Shown in pieces: positions 22,458 through 33,661 of a stretch of DNA of 64,000 bases (position 1 is the first letter of the stretch; each line of letters starts with the position of its first letter). Both the position numbers and the translations under genes were made by a program. The notes beneath the pieces are model-generated. The model was not told the origin of the DNA, searched no databases, and worked only from the letters and a program-made list of their open reading frames with translations. Source of the DNA: Cryptomeria japonica (lineage: Eukaryota > Streptophyta > Pinopsida > Cupressales > Cupressaceae); contig NC_081413.1 in NCBI RefSeq assembly GCF_030272615.1, positions 17,553,785 through 17,617,784 on the forward strand. The letters run 5' to 3'.

Positions 22458-23036
22458 CTAAATCTCACTACTCTTTGTGCATTGAGTATCAACCCTAGAC
22501 GACCTATTAGCATGCCAATTATTTATATATGTTATAATTATAATAGTATTACATATAATTTGAGCTATTTTAGTTTCATGTACTACTAAGTTTTTAGCAG
22601 CTTTGTGTTGTCCTTATTGTAATTTTTCATTCCTTATTGCTTGTTTCAATATAAAAAAAATTATATAACTGTTTAAATATATGTTATAATTACAATATAA
22701 TATTATATATAAATAAAATTAAACAATAAAAATACTTTTAGATGAATTTTATTTTGTTGTAAAACTAGATTTTTATTTAATACAAAACTTGTAAATATTT
22801 TTGTCCCATCAAAATATTTTCCACTTTAATTGTCTAACTTAATTTTTGGTTGATGTTTTCAAAAAATGGGATTGTAGCCGCTAATATTTTATTTATTTCT
22901 ATATATGTAGAGTTGTGAATTATTTTTAAAATAAAAAATATATTTATTTTTATATAATTAATATTATTTATAATAATATAAATATCTAATATATTAATTA
23001 ATGCTGATAGGCATTCTACAATGGCAACAAGGGTGG
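22458..23036. other. AT-rich spacer
   Basis: Very AT-rich, without ORFs. The string GCTTGTTTCAATATAAAAAAAA near 22,645 looks like an old poly-A end on the plus strand, but nothing upstream identifies an element. Confidence 0.35.
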
Positions 23037-23681
23037 AATGACCATGTTAATGTTTTTGATTAAGGAAAAACAAGTTTTTAAGGGACCAGAAACCCTTTAC
23101 AAGATAGGTTTTAGAAGGACTTGCAACCCGAACCGAAAGATAAACTTGAAAGACCACTCAAAGAAACAGAACACAAAAGAGATTTGGCCCAACCAATCAA
23201 AAGAAGGGGAACAACATTAACCCCCACCAAAAACCTACAGGCTGCAAAAAACCAGCAGCCCTAACCCAACCAGGAAGGATCAAGAATTTGACCTACCCTT
23301 ATGGGATCGAAGGGTCATATCAAAAGAGGATTGGGATAATTTAGATTTTTTACTTTTAACAGTAATCCATCCCTCCTCAACCCTAGCAGCAACCTTTTGC
23401 CAAGAGGATGGGTCTAGAATAGAGGACCTCCCCTCATCAGGAGGAACAGAGCCAACATCTAGAGAGGCAGAGACAACAACAACAATCTGAGATGCGAGAG
23501 AGTCATCCATCGAAGAGGAAGATCCATCATTTTTCAAACGATCACTCGGGATGCCACCGCAGGCATCTACACATTCCTGAGGCAAGGCAATACCAGAAAC
23601 AAGAGGCGTACCCTCAGTCTAAGGAACCTGTGCCACCACCTGAGAGAAGCTTTTCTTTTTAACAATGACCATGTTAATGTT
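23037..23681 (-). mobile_element. short LINE-derived insertion with 18-bp target duplication
   Basis: The 18-bp string AATGACCATGTTAATGTT occurs at 23,037-23,054 and again at 23,664-23,681. The roughly 610 bp between them starts with a T-rich stretch (the reversed tail) and contains a LINE ORF1-like reading on the minus strand. Long target duplications are the hallmark of target-primed LINE insertion. No ORF2 sequence is present. Confidence 0.75.
23280..23640 (-). pseudogene. LINE ORF1 C-terminal fragment
   Basis: A minus-strand reading of about 100 codons (23,585-23,280, with possible upstream continuation to about 23,640) is Ser/Asp-rich and contains EEGWITVKSKKSK. This resembles the GWxTVxxKK region seen near the C-terminus of DUF4283-type ORF1 proteins. 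It ends at a TGA inside the short insertion; the DUF4283 core is missing. Confidence 0.45.
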
Positions 23682-24166
23682 AACTTTGATCTCTTAGCTT
23701 AAATTTGACAACCATTCACATGTCAAAAATATTAATATTAATATTAATTATAAACTTAAGATTTTTAAATAAACACCATATAGAATAAAACATAATGTAA
23801 ATACAATATAATTTAAATAATTTTATATGTAGTAAATATAATTTAAAATGAAATAAAATAATTTTAAGGTAAATAAAATAGTTTCAATTGATATCTATCG
23901 GCATTTCTTTAGATAGATGTATTTAAGATATATCTATACTAGTATATAATGTAAATTCAAGATTAAATTAAGAAACAAATAGATACAAGTTATGAACATA
24001 ATATTTACTTACTTTAATATTATATATTAAATGTATGTAAATACTAAATATATATAAATAGTATATAGTGAATATATAAATATTAAATGTTAAATATATA
24101 GAAATATCACACATATATAAAACTAAATATAAATATTGCCATGCTAAATATAAATATAAAATTAGT
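23682..24166. other. AT-rich spacer left of the Gypsy element
   Basis: No genes. ATATAAATA-type low complexity up to the Gypsy target site. Confidence 0.4.
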
Positions 24167-24171
24167 TTATC

Positions 24172-24958
24172 TTGTGCAGTCACCGGTTAGGAGAGACCTC
24201 AAAGAGATCAATCTAGACCAGGCATCAAGAGTAAACACAACGGAAACACGAGGATATGATGGAGGCAATGCATAACTGAATGAATTAGATCATGAAAACT
24301 GATTATAGATAACCGATAACATCTGGGTTACAAGATTCGACTCATTGGCCTGCCACATACATGCTCAATTACAAAATTGGTCAACTCTGGACCTCTAAAT
24401 CTTAAGATCTATCATTTAACTTCTGTGGAATAAATTATAATGCTCAATTACAATGATTTATATGATCCAGGGAGATCTAGTCGGCCCAAAAGGGATCAAA
24501 TGCCGAACAACAAGATCAAACATGTAAAACCAACAAGTTGGTCTCCACCAAAGAGATTCCTTTGGAAAATCCAAAGGATGAAGTGCGGATCAAAGGAAAG
24601 GTCGGCCACACGCAAAGGAACATTGGAATCCATGAACTGGGGCTCTGCAAGCTATGGAAAGGATCCACAAGATTCACCAATAACAAATAGTTCCAAGCGA
24701 TTTCAGTGTCCTAAGCCAAAAAACTATCTCAGAATCTAGAATCGATAACTTGCCAGAAAATGATCTAAATGCTCTGCGGTTTAGGAATAAGGAAAGTGAT
24801 CATATCCTAAAGCAAAATCTAGCTCTGCAAGATTCGGTGAGCCAATACAAGGAAATACAAAAAGGAATGCTGAAACTGCAAAACAAAAAACAAGTTGAAA
24901 AGAGAAACATTTTTTGGTTGATGTAAGATTGCCAAGAACTGGGGATGCTCCTGCATCA
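24172..24958 (-). repeat. 3' LTR of the Gypsy element
   Basis: A 787-bp LTR; on the minus strand it starts TGATGCAGGAGCATCCC. It matches 29,639-30,425 throughout with frequent substitutions. The integrase frame runs into it. Confidence 0.9.
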
Positions 24959-26316
24959 GACATCCGGGGTTGTTTAAAAAGTGAGTACATCACTTTGCTG
25001 GGGTTAAGAGGAAAACCAAGGCGGTCTACCTCTGCCTGAGAAATCCAAGATGAATCTTCAATGGGTATGTCCTTCCATTTTACAAGATATTCTTTGTACT
25101 GAATGCTCTGGGTACTACGCCCAATTCTACTGTCCAAAATGTCTTCAATTTGGTCTAGTTCCTTCTGGGGTAATTGTTTCTCCAAGTCCACAATACTATC
25201 TTCACTGAATTCTAATTCATGATACCGATGTAGATCTGCAATGTTGAATACAAGTGAAATACTCAAACTATTTGATAGCTCCACTTCATATGCATTTCCG
25301 AAACTGAATTTCCTCAAGATCTTGCAAGGTTCAAACTTCCTCATCTGCAACTTGTTATATGTTCCAACTGGAAATATTTCTTTTCTTAGATACACCATCA
25401 CTTCATCGCCAACTTCAAATCCCTTATATCTTCTCTTTTCATCTGCTTTCTCCTTATACTTGTTGTTCATATCCTCTAAATGTTGTTTAACCTGAATATG
25501 TAAAGTCTTCATGTGATCTGCAAATTCTTCTGCATCTGCACTCCGCTTGTCTTCATTACTGATATCTCTCAATTCTGATATACCTCTAGGGTGTGCTCCA
25601 GTAACAATCTCAAAAGGTGTTCTTCTGGTACTCCTGTTCACTGAATTATTGTAGGCAATTTCTGCTTGTGCAAGAATGAAATCCCAACTTCCGGTTTTCT
25701 CTCCAACTAAGCATCTCAACAAATTTCCCAAGCTCTTGTTTACTACCTCTGTCTGTCCATCAGTCTGTGGGTGAAAAGTAGAATTGAATTTCAAATCTGT
25801 CTTCATCTTCTTCCAAAGTGTTTTCCAAAAATAACCAACAAACTTAGTGTCTTTGTCTGAAACTATTCTCTGAGGTAATCCATGCAATCCCACCACTTCT
25901 TTGAAGAATAAGTCAACTACATGCACTGCATCCGATGTCTTCTTACAAGGTATGAAATGAGCCATCTTCGAGAATCTATCCACCACCACAAATATGGAAT
26001 CATTCCCTCTCCGTGTCTTAGTCAATCCAAGTATGAAATCCATGCTTATGTCTTACCAAGGTCTCTTCGGTACTGTCAAAGTCTTATACAATCCCACATT
26101 CTGACTACTACCTTTTGCAACTTGACAAACTCTACAAATCTGCACAAATTTCCTAACATCCTCATAAATCTGAGGCCAAAAGTAATGTTCACTTACTAAT
26201 GCTATTGTTTTGTCAATACCAAAGTGTCTGGCTAATCCTCCACTATGCTTCTCCTTTATTAGATTCTCCCTCATAGAACTCTTAGGTATACACAACTGAA
26301 CTCCTCTGAATAACAT
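24781..26316 (-). pseudogene. Gypsy integrase with chromodomain-like C-terminus
   Basis: On the minus strand the zinc-binding HHCC region (KHSGGLARHFGIDKT, CRVCQVAKG) lies at about 26,250-26,110. One TAA follows (PW-stop-DIS, where Gln is usual). The core then carries Asp in MDFILGL, Asp in SDKDTKF and Glu in QTDGQTEVVNKS. The C-terminal part has the GDEVMVYLRK block and then a chromodomain-like ILDSRIGRS...KEYLVKWKD...EDSSWIS stretch that in chromoviruses directs insertion to particular chromatin. The frame from 26,043 stays open past the LTR border at 24,958 and ends at 24,781 inside the LTR. Confidence 0.9.
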
Positions 26317-26322
26317 CCCATC

Positions 26323-26853
26323 CTAAATGAAATAATCTAGCCACTGACTTCTATCCACCATAACTGGTGCTCTACATGCTTTCCAAGGTTTTACAAAATT
26401 CAAGTCATCATCATACAAGGTCTTCAATTCTTCAAACTCTAATACTGTCACTCTCATCTCTGTCAGCAAGTTCCTCCTTCTACTCAATGCATCAACAACT
26501 TTGTTTGACTTCCCACTCCTATGATTCAACACAAAGGTACAACTCTATAAGAACTCTACCCATCTCATATGTCTCTGATTCAACTTATTCTAACTATTCA
26601 AATACTGCAAGGATTGATGGTCAGTATACAACACAAATTCCTTAGGCAATAGGTAATGTCTCCATTTCTTCAGGGCTTGAACTATGGCATAAAATTCCTG
26701 GTCATATACTGAATATCTCCTCCTGGCATCATTCAACTTATCACTAAAATAAGATACTGCTCTCCCTTCTTGACTCAATATTGCTCCAATTGCATTCCCA
26801 CTTGCATCACAATCCACTTGAGATACTTTATTGAAATCTGGTAAGGCTAACAC
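26323..26853 (-). pseudogene. Gypsy RNase H relic
   Basis: Minus-strand blocks in order are [16 protein letters not shown] (Asp), [15 protein letters not shown] (Glu), [11 protein letters not shown] (Asp) and GKSNKVVDALSRR. Three TAG stops interrupt one continuous frame, two of them in places (LNS-stop-NKL, EFL-stop-S) where Gln is usual. The domain would degrade the RNA strand during reverse transcription. Confidence 0.88.
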
Positions 26854-26919
26854 ATGTTATTCAGTGACCTTCTGCTTTAGCAATTCAAAACTTTTGTTTG
26901 CTCCAGTTGTCCACTTGAA

Positions 26920-27645
26920 TTATTTCCTATCTCCTCTCATTGTCTTAGTCATAGGGCTACAAATTGAACTAAAATTTATGATAAACTTCTGGTAGAAACT
27001 AGCCAATCCATGAAATGATCTAACCTCTCCAATGCTTTCCGATGTAGGCCATTCAATAATTTCTCTTACCTTCTCAAGGTCCATCTTCAATCTATCCACC
27101 GATATCACAAATCCCAAATAGTTTAACTCTTCTTTCATGAAAGTGCACTTCTTTAGGTCTATCAACAACTTTTCTTCTCTCAACCTCTGCAAAACTTGTC
27201 TGAAATGCAACAAATGCTCCTCCTTTGTCTTACTAAAAATTAGAATGTGATCCAAATATACAATAAAAAACTTACCCAACAATTTCTTCAATACCTCATT
27301 CATCAATCTCATGAAAGTACTTAGTGCATTAGTCAACCGAAAAGGCATCGCCAACCATTCATACAATCCTTCATTTGTTTGTAATGTTGTCTTCCATTCA
27401 TCTCCTTCTCTGATTCTGATATGATGATATCCACTCTTCAAGTTTATCTTTGTGTAGTATTTGGCTCCACTCAAACAGTCCATTATGTCGTCCATCCTAG
27501 GTAAAGGAAATTGATATTTCACTATGATCTTGTTTATTGCTCTGGAATCGGTACACATCCTCCATTCTCCATTCTTCTTAGGCGCTAATACTGCTAGCAT
27601 TGCAAAAGGACACATACTTTCTCTGATCAATCCTTTCTTCAACAA
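26920..27645 (-). pseudogene. Gypsy reverse transcriptase, catalytic box altered
   Basis: A 241-codon open frame spans most of the [44 protein letters not shown] (usually KIDLxSGYHQ), [17 protein letters not shown] and LNYLGFVIS. The catalytic YLDD or YVDD box reads YLDH, so the second Asp is lost, and the KIDL Asp is Asn. The reading frame is open but the enzyme cannot be active. Confidence 0.92.
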
Positions 27646-28357
27646 TTATTGCACTTGTCTTTTCAATTTTTCATTCTCTGTCGGTGTAAACTGGTGTGCA
27701 ACTTTGTTAGGCAAACTAGCTCAGAGAACCAGGTCCATGCAATGACTGATACTCCTCATAGGTGGTAATCCATCATGCACATTATCTGAAATGATGTCTT
27801 CATACTCTGTTAGCATCTCTTTTATCTCCTTTGGTTGTTCTTCTTCATGCTCCAGGTTCTCAGTCTTCTTAGGAGCTAAGACAAAACACACATTCTCATG
27901 TCTCATTCCATCTAGGTATTTCCTTCCATCCACCAAACAAATTCTAGCATTCGTACAAACTTCACTTTTCAAAGGCTCCTCCTAGGGTAACAAGGTTTGT
28001 TTCATCCCATTTGCTACAATAGTGTATATGCTCTTTCTCCCATTGTGTATTGCTTGTCTATCAAACTGCCAAGGTCTACCCAACAAAAGGTGACAAATGT
28101 CCATAGGCATAATATCACACAAAACTTCATCATGATAATTCCCAATTTTTCAATTTCACCAAACATTGCTCACTTACTAACAACTTATGATCATCCTAGA
28201 TCCATTCTATCTAATAAGGCTGAGGGTGTTTCAATCTTTCCAACTTCAATTTATTCACCATTTCTTCTGAAACAAGATTATCCAAACTACCACTATCAGT
28301 AAGAACTTTACAACACTTACCAGATACCTTATATCTGGTCTTGAAAAAATTTCTCCT
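27646..28357 (-). pseudogene. Gypsy protease and protease-RT linker
   Basis: On the minus strand VLTDSGSLDNLVSEEMVNKL (near 28,310-28,250) is an aspartic protease active site with DSG, as in plant Gypsy proteases. Further down, after frameshifts and stops, the 27,972-27,721 reading leads into the RT. The acidic EHEEEQPKEIKEMLTEYEDI segment is the usual linker ahead of RT. Confidence 0.75.
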
Positions 28358-29578
28358 CTATTGCAAGGGTTCCTCATCTTCTCCAGTATGACACAAGGCT
28401 CTCCTTATCATCAACAATTTTCCATCTTCTAGTTTGTTAGCTGATCCGGTGGGGCTTTCTTCTACCAATGTTGTTCTCCTAGTGTTATCTGTCTTCTTAC
28501 ATTCAAAAGCATGATGTCCTTCTCCTCCACATTTAAAGAAAGTTCCTCTAAACACTCTCTTGTCTTGTCTTCTATCATCTTTTCCCAAACTTTCATTTCG
28601 GTAATTATCAGGTTTTCTCCTCTGGTAGAAATTTTTGTCATCCTTTCAGTATGAACTACCATCTTTGCTTACTTCCTTGTCCTTGTCTAGATCTGTACAG
28701 GTTCCTCTTCCTTTGGAATATCCTCTTCCTCCTTTAAATCTTCCTCTGGAAAACCTTCCACCTCTTTGCTCATGTCTTTTGTTCAACTTCTCTTATGCTT
28801 TCAGGGCATATTGGTAAGCTTCTTCAACACTCTGCAACTTGATCAAAACAAGTTCATCTTGTATAGACATCCACAATCCATTCAAATATCTCACAACTTA
28901 TTCAACCTCTTCATCGACATGTTCAGGCCTGATATTCAATTTGTAGAATGCTTCAATATACTTCTTTATACCAGATTCTTTCTGCTTCAAGTTCTGCAAC
29001 TTCCAGAATAGATTTACTTGATAACCAACTAGCATAAACTTTGATTTTAACTTAGCAACCTTCTGCTCCCATGATTTGATCTTCTCTTTACCTCTTCTCT
29101 ATCTATCAACTTACAAATGTTCCCACCAAAGAGATGCATGACATTTTAATAGGGTACAAGAATATTTCACCTTCCTTTCTTCTTCGGTGTTCTCAAAATC
29201 AAAATACTTCTCTATCTCTGAGATCCAATTCATTAGTTCATCTGAATCCAACTTTCCATCATACTCCGGTGGGGTAAAATGTGGTTTAGTGTTTGCCCTA
29301 CTCAAAACCCTCAAGAACCTCTCTTCTTCTGGATCGATCGCTGGTGGATTTGCCACTTGTTCTGTCGGGGCTTCTTCTTCCTCATCTTCACTCACATCTT
29401 CAATATGTTGACCTCTTCTCTGGGTTGTCTCAACAACTTCTAACCGGGCTGCAATTCCTCTCAATATTTCCATCACAACAGGGTTTACATTCCCATGTGC
29501 TCCACCAATCCTATTTCCTCTTCGCCCCATCTTCATGCCAGTCCTCTGCAACTGCAGGTCAGATCCACAGTCTGCCAC
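28358..29578 (-). pseudogene. Gypsy gag relic with damaged zinc knuckle
   Basis: The ORF from 29,578 to 29,111 holds a coiled-coil and acidic N-terminal region and the gag core (PPEYDGKLDSDELMNWISEI, SLWWEHL). Stops (TAA, TAG) follow in Gln-rich contexts. The nucleocapsid part near 28,530 reads FFKCGGEGHHAFEC, a CCHC knuckle whose first Cys has become Phe. Gag would form the virus-like particle. Confidence 0.85.
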
Positions 29579-29620
29579 CCTACAAAAAGATTCTCAAGAT
29601 ATTGCAATCTCCAGAATAAA

Positions 29621-29637
29621 ATCTCGCTATGATACCA
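29621..29637 (-). other. primer binding site of the Gypsy element
   Basis: Minus-strand TGGTATCATAGCGAGAT lies just inside the 5' LTR. It is similar to, but not identical with, the TGGTATCAGAGC site for initiator tRNA-Met. Confidence 0.65.
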
Positions 29638-29638
29638 C

Positions 29639-30425
29639 TTGGTGTATTCATCAGTTAGGAGGGACCTCAAACAGATCAATCTAGACCAAACAACAAGAGT
29701 AAACACAATGTAAACATGAGGATATGATGGAGGCAATGCAGAATTGAATGAATGAGATCATGAAAACTGACTACAGATAACCAATAACATTTGGGTTACA
29801 AGTTCGGCTCAATGGCCTGCCACATACATGCTCAATTACATAATTGGTCAACTCTGGACCTCTAAATCTTAAGATCTATCTTCTAACTTCTTTGGAATAA
29901 ATTCTAATGCTTAATTACAATGATTTATATGATCCAATGAGATCCGCTCGGCCCAAAAGGGATCAAATGCTGAAGAACAAGATCAAACATGTAAAACCAA
30001 TAGGTCGGCCTCCGCCAAAGAGATTTCTTTGAAAAATCCAAAGGATGAAGTGCGGATCAAAGGAAAGGTTCGCCACATGCCAAGGAACATTGAAATCCAT
30101 AAATTGGGGCTTCGTAAGCTACGTAAAGGATTCACAAGATTCACCAATAACAAATAGGTTCAAGCGGTTGCGGTGTCTTAAGCCAAAAAACTATCTCGGA
30201 ATCCAGAATCAATAACTTGCCAGAAAATTATCCAAATGCTTTGTGGTTTAGGAATAAGGAAGGTTATCATTTTCTAAAGCAAAATCCAGCTCCACAAGAT
30301 CCGGTGAGCCAATGCAAGGAAATACATAAAGGAATGTTGAAACTGCAAAATAGAAAACAAGCTGAAAAAGGAAATGTTTTTTTGTTGATGCAAGATTGAC
30401 AAGAACCAGGGATGCTCCTGCATTA
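29639..30425 (-). repeat. 5' LTR of the Gypsy element
   Basis: A 787-bp LTR, the upstream copy on the minus strand. Equal length with the 3' LTR supports the assigned borders. Confidence 0.9.
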
Positions 30426-30430
30426 TTATC

Positions 30431-30964
30431 TTTCATGGCAATAAAGTGAACAAATTACAATCGTAAATGAAAAACTAATAGTACTTTATTAAAATTAAGC
30501 ATGTTCACATGTAGTCATTTTAATTATATTATCTTTTAAAATTATTTGGACTTACATCTCTTTGTTTTTTGCTTATAACTTTTTGATTTTCATTAGTTTA
30601 TCATATTCTTCAATTATTATTAATTTATAATTTTATCTAATTATGTTGAGAGACATTCTACAAAAGCAGTAGAGGAGATAAGCATCAATGTTGTGATTGT
30701 GAAAGAAATTCTCTAAAATTTTATCTAACATTTGGTAGTAGTTTATTTGTCAAAGTATTCGTATTTAATCATACACATAATATTAGTGATGTCATTTAAT
30801 AATAAAGTATCTCTCAAGTAAATAAAAAATAAATAAATAATTTATTCATTTAAAATAATAAAAAAAATAAAATTATGACAATTTTATTGAATTTTATGAA
30901 AAAATAAAATACATGGTTTTGAAATAATCTCTAAACATTTTTTATATAATTTTTAAAAATAAGC
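30431..30964. other. AT-rich spacer
   Basis: No gene; poly-A and poly-T rich sequence between the Gypsy element and the next LINE relic. Confidence 0.4.
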
Positions 30965-31935
30965 CTACTGATATTTTGTATATAAGAAAAACCCATCTAA
31001 TTGCTCTTCATTAGCAGTAAGGGGCACCTCATTCCGGGAGGAGACAACATCCTCTTGAGAGGAGTTGATAAAATCACACTCAAAAGCATTGACTATCAAG
31101 TGATCTTTAGTAGCATCCTTCCACCAAGTAGCAACACCTTTGCGAAGGGAGAGAGAACAATCTGAAGCTAAGTGACCCATCAAGAAGCATCTCCAATAGT
31201 GAAAGGGGAGGCCCTCATAATACAACGATTGATTGCATGGTCTATACCCAACCATTAGAATCACATCCCTAGGGAGGGACAAAGATATGTCGATATCAAT
31301 TAATAGGTAGGCAAAGGTAGAATGACCCATAGAATTCGTGGAATTATCAACCTTCAAGAAGCTGCCAATGGAGTTATCAATGACTTTGAAACAAGAAGGC
31401 TCCCATAAATGGAGAGGAAGATTAAGGCGGACCCAAACTAGACAAACAGTAAGAGGTTTAGTAAGGGGGTTGAAGGAAGTTGTCCAAGGCTTAATAGAGA
31501 GAGAGAGAGATCTCCCCAAGCCCACAACTTACCTAGAACCAAATTGCAATCATAAGTAGATGTAAAGGAAGCAATGAAAAAGCCTTTAGCACAAGGAAAA
31601 ATCTCAATTCCATGAGCAACTAAAGGCTTATAGGAATCACTCACCCAACGATGAAGGTCCGAAAGGGAAGGCCAAAACGTAGTAAATCTGCAAACCAAAG
31701 CGCAGTGTTGGTAGAAAACAACATTTTCCACAACCTCGTGGCCACAAACCACAACAGGGGAGGTATTGGCACAAGGAAGAGGACTAATTCCATTGTGAGT
31801 ATGAGAAACAAATTTTTCCATGCGAGCAAAGCTTTTCCCAACAACAAAGTGGTGCAGAGCATCATGAAAAACCAACCAAGAACCCCAAATCAACCATGGA
31901 GTCCCAATCCTAGGGTGCTCAATGACCCAAAATAA
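30965..31935 (-). pseudogene. LINE ORF1 relic: DUF4283 plus zinc knuckle
   Basis: Two minus-strand ORFs, 31,893-31,438 and 31,525-30,965, overlap in different frames and form one ORF1 with a frameshift near 31,490. The first carries the DUF4283 core (ALVCRFTTFWPSLSDLHRWV, GFFIASFT, NLVLGKLWAWG). The second carries VWVRLNLPLHLWE, IDNSIGSFLKVD and YEGLPFHYWRCFLMGHLASDC. The latter is a CCHC knuckle whose first Cys has become Tyr. The protein would bind LINE RNA. The (AG)n run at 31,495-31,512 lies at the frameshift. No ORF2 remains adjacent. Confidence 0.78.
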
Positions 31936-33114
31936 TCATCAATCTGAAACCTTGATATGTTTGAGGCATCTAAAAATATTACTATCAACCAACCAATCCA
32001 ATATCAAATCCATCATATCATTTTATAACCCTTTAAACATTAATCAAGACCCAAACAATGCATTATGCTATCCCAGTTAATGACAGTTTGATATACCCGT
32101 ACTCAATTATTAATAACTTTAAAAAAAAAGAACATTTTTAAGATCGCTTCGGCGAGGCTGTATAAAACTAGGTTTCTAAAACCATATCAAAATTTTAGAA
32201 ACATCCAACGGTGGAGTTACTAGTTATGGTCTCTGCACAAAGACCGTTTTGACTGTTACAAAAAAAACAAGAAATTTGCATTCCCAGTCTGCCTAGGGCA
32301 TCAAATATCTCATAAAATACTTAACCAATCACATTGAAACTGAATTAATTTGAAATATAATTCAACCCTATATCAAACACCAAATTTACAACAATTTCCA
32401 ATGGTGCATTCAAAATATTTTAGTGAAACTCTCCACAAACCCCAATTTGGAGGGTTTTTTGACAATTTTCACCAAATCTTGCATAACTTGCTTCAAAATG
32501 ATTGAAATTAAATGAAACCAAAGGGAAAAAAAATTTAACTCATGCAATTATCATATAAAATACATTTTAAATGGATACAAATTATTTTTCATAAAGAAAA
32601 ACGTGAATGATCAGACTGCTATACCCAGAAAACAATGTGGAGTGTGTAAAAACTTCAAATGTTATTCATTTCCTTCCTCCAATCTTACACACACCCATTG
32701 GATTCGACCAAATGATGGTTTTTATAACCTTCACACATCCATATGGTAGTTACAACTACCCAATACCAATTACATCCTTGGTTTGCAACTTTATAATTCA
32801 ATTTGTGCTTGACAACATTTTTGACACAATTGACAATTTTGACATTTTGATAAATATGACCCCTAATATTTGCTTGTGCACTTGAAATACATTTAGATGG
32901 ACTCAAAACAAACTTTTACATCCTATTTACCCTTCCATGGGCATATCTGCACAAGGTGACCTCCTAGACCATATTAGGACTCAAATACACATCTTGAGCA
33001 AATGTCTTACAATGCTTCACAAAATGACTCAAAATACATTAAAATGGCCATATAAACTCAAATATGAGTGAAATGATTCATGGCATGATCTTTAACCTCC
33101 TGGTGTATGTTTGG
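31936..33114. other. unassigned block inside or beside the LINE ORF1 relic
   Basis: AT-rich with stop codons in all frames. It separates the DUF4283 relic from a fragment that looks like the N-terminal part of the same ORF1 (33,115-33,300), so it may be an insertion. I could not find terminal repeats or a target duplication. Confidence 0.35.
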
Positions 33115-33300
33115 GTTAGGTGCTTCTGCACCACAAAGGAAGGAGGTTTGGGAGGAACAAGATCACCCACGATAGGGATTGTGGCACCAATAGCACCATA
33201 AGAAACCAAACCCCTAGCATCAACACCTACAACAATAGAGAGACTTCCTAACCCAACGTCCGATGTAGTGCCCCTCCCTGACTCAGCCTTTATGACAGAA
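33115..33300 (-). pseudogene. LINE ORF1 N-terminal fragment (tentative)
   Basis: The minus strand reads GLVSYGAIGATIPIVGDLV followed by PPKPPSFVVQ in one open frame. This Gly/Val/Pro-rich style resembles the region upstream of DUF4283 in the 11-kb relic. Similarity by eye is weak. Confidence 0.3.
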
Positions 33301-33661
33301 TGTGATAAACACTTTTAGATTTGTGCTTTGATAGTCTCTTTGATATTAGTGGATTCATTATGATTTACGTGGATGGAGATATGTCTTGGACTAATATGTT
33401 GTTCAGGCTTATGCACTCACTATTCATGTATGGATTATATTGCTTATGAGGTTGTGATGTTATCTTGATTATGCTAACCCTATTTCATGATGATGATTCT
33501 ATGTGATGTTTTGATATATTAATGCATGATTGTCTTCATGAATAGAGACGATGCCATATCACTCATTGCAAGCGAGATATGCCGCCCTGATTCTCTATCA
33601 CTTATCTGTTTATATATATGTATTGTATCTGTTGCGTTGGTCTTTGATGCAGGTTTGCAGG
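33301..33661. other. flank of element A, no gene
   Basis: No ORF of note and no terminus apart from the LTR start at 33,662. Confidence 0.35.

Larger units (their letters stand above)
24172..30425 (-). mobile_element. Gypsy (Ty3) chromovirus, decayed but structurally complete
   Basis: Two 787-bp LTRs (24,172-24,958 and 29,639-30,425) enclose, on the minus strand, gag, protease, RT, RNase H, integrase and a chromodomain-like tail. The flanks carry a probable 5-bp duplication TTATC (24,167-24,171 and 30,426-30,430). A primer binding site follows the right (5') LTR. All coding parts contain stops or frameshifts, several of them TAG in Gln contexts. LTR divergence is easily visible, so the insertion is not recent. 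Confidence 0.92.
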
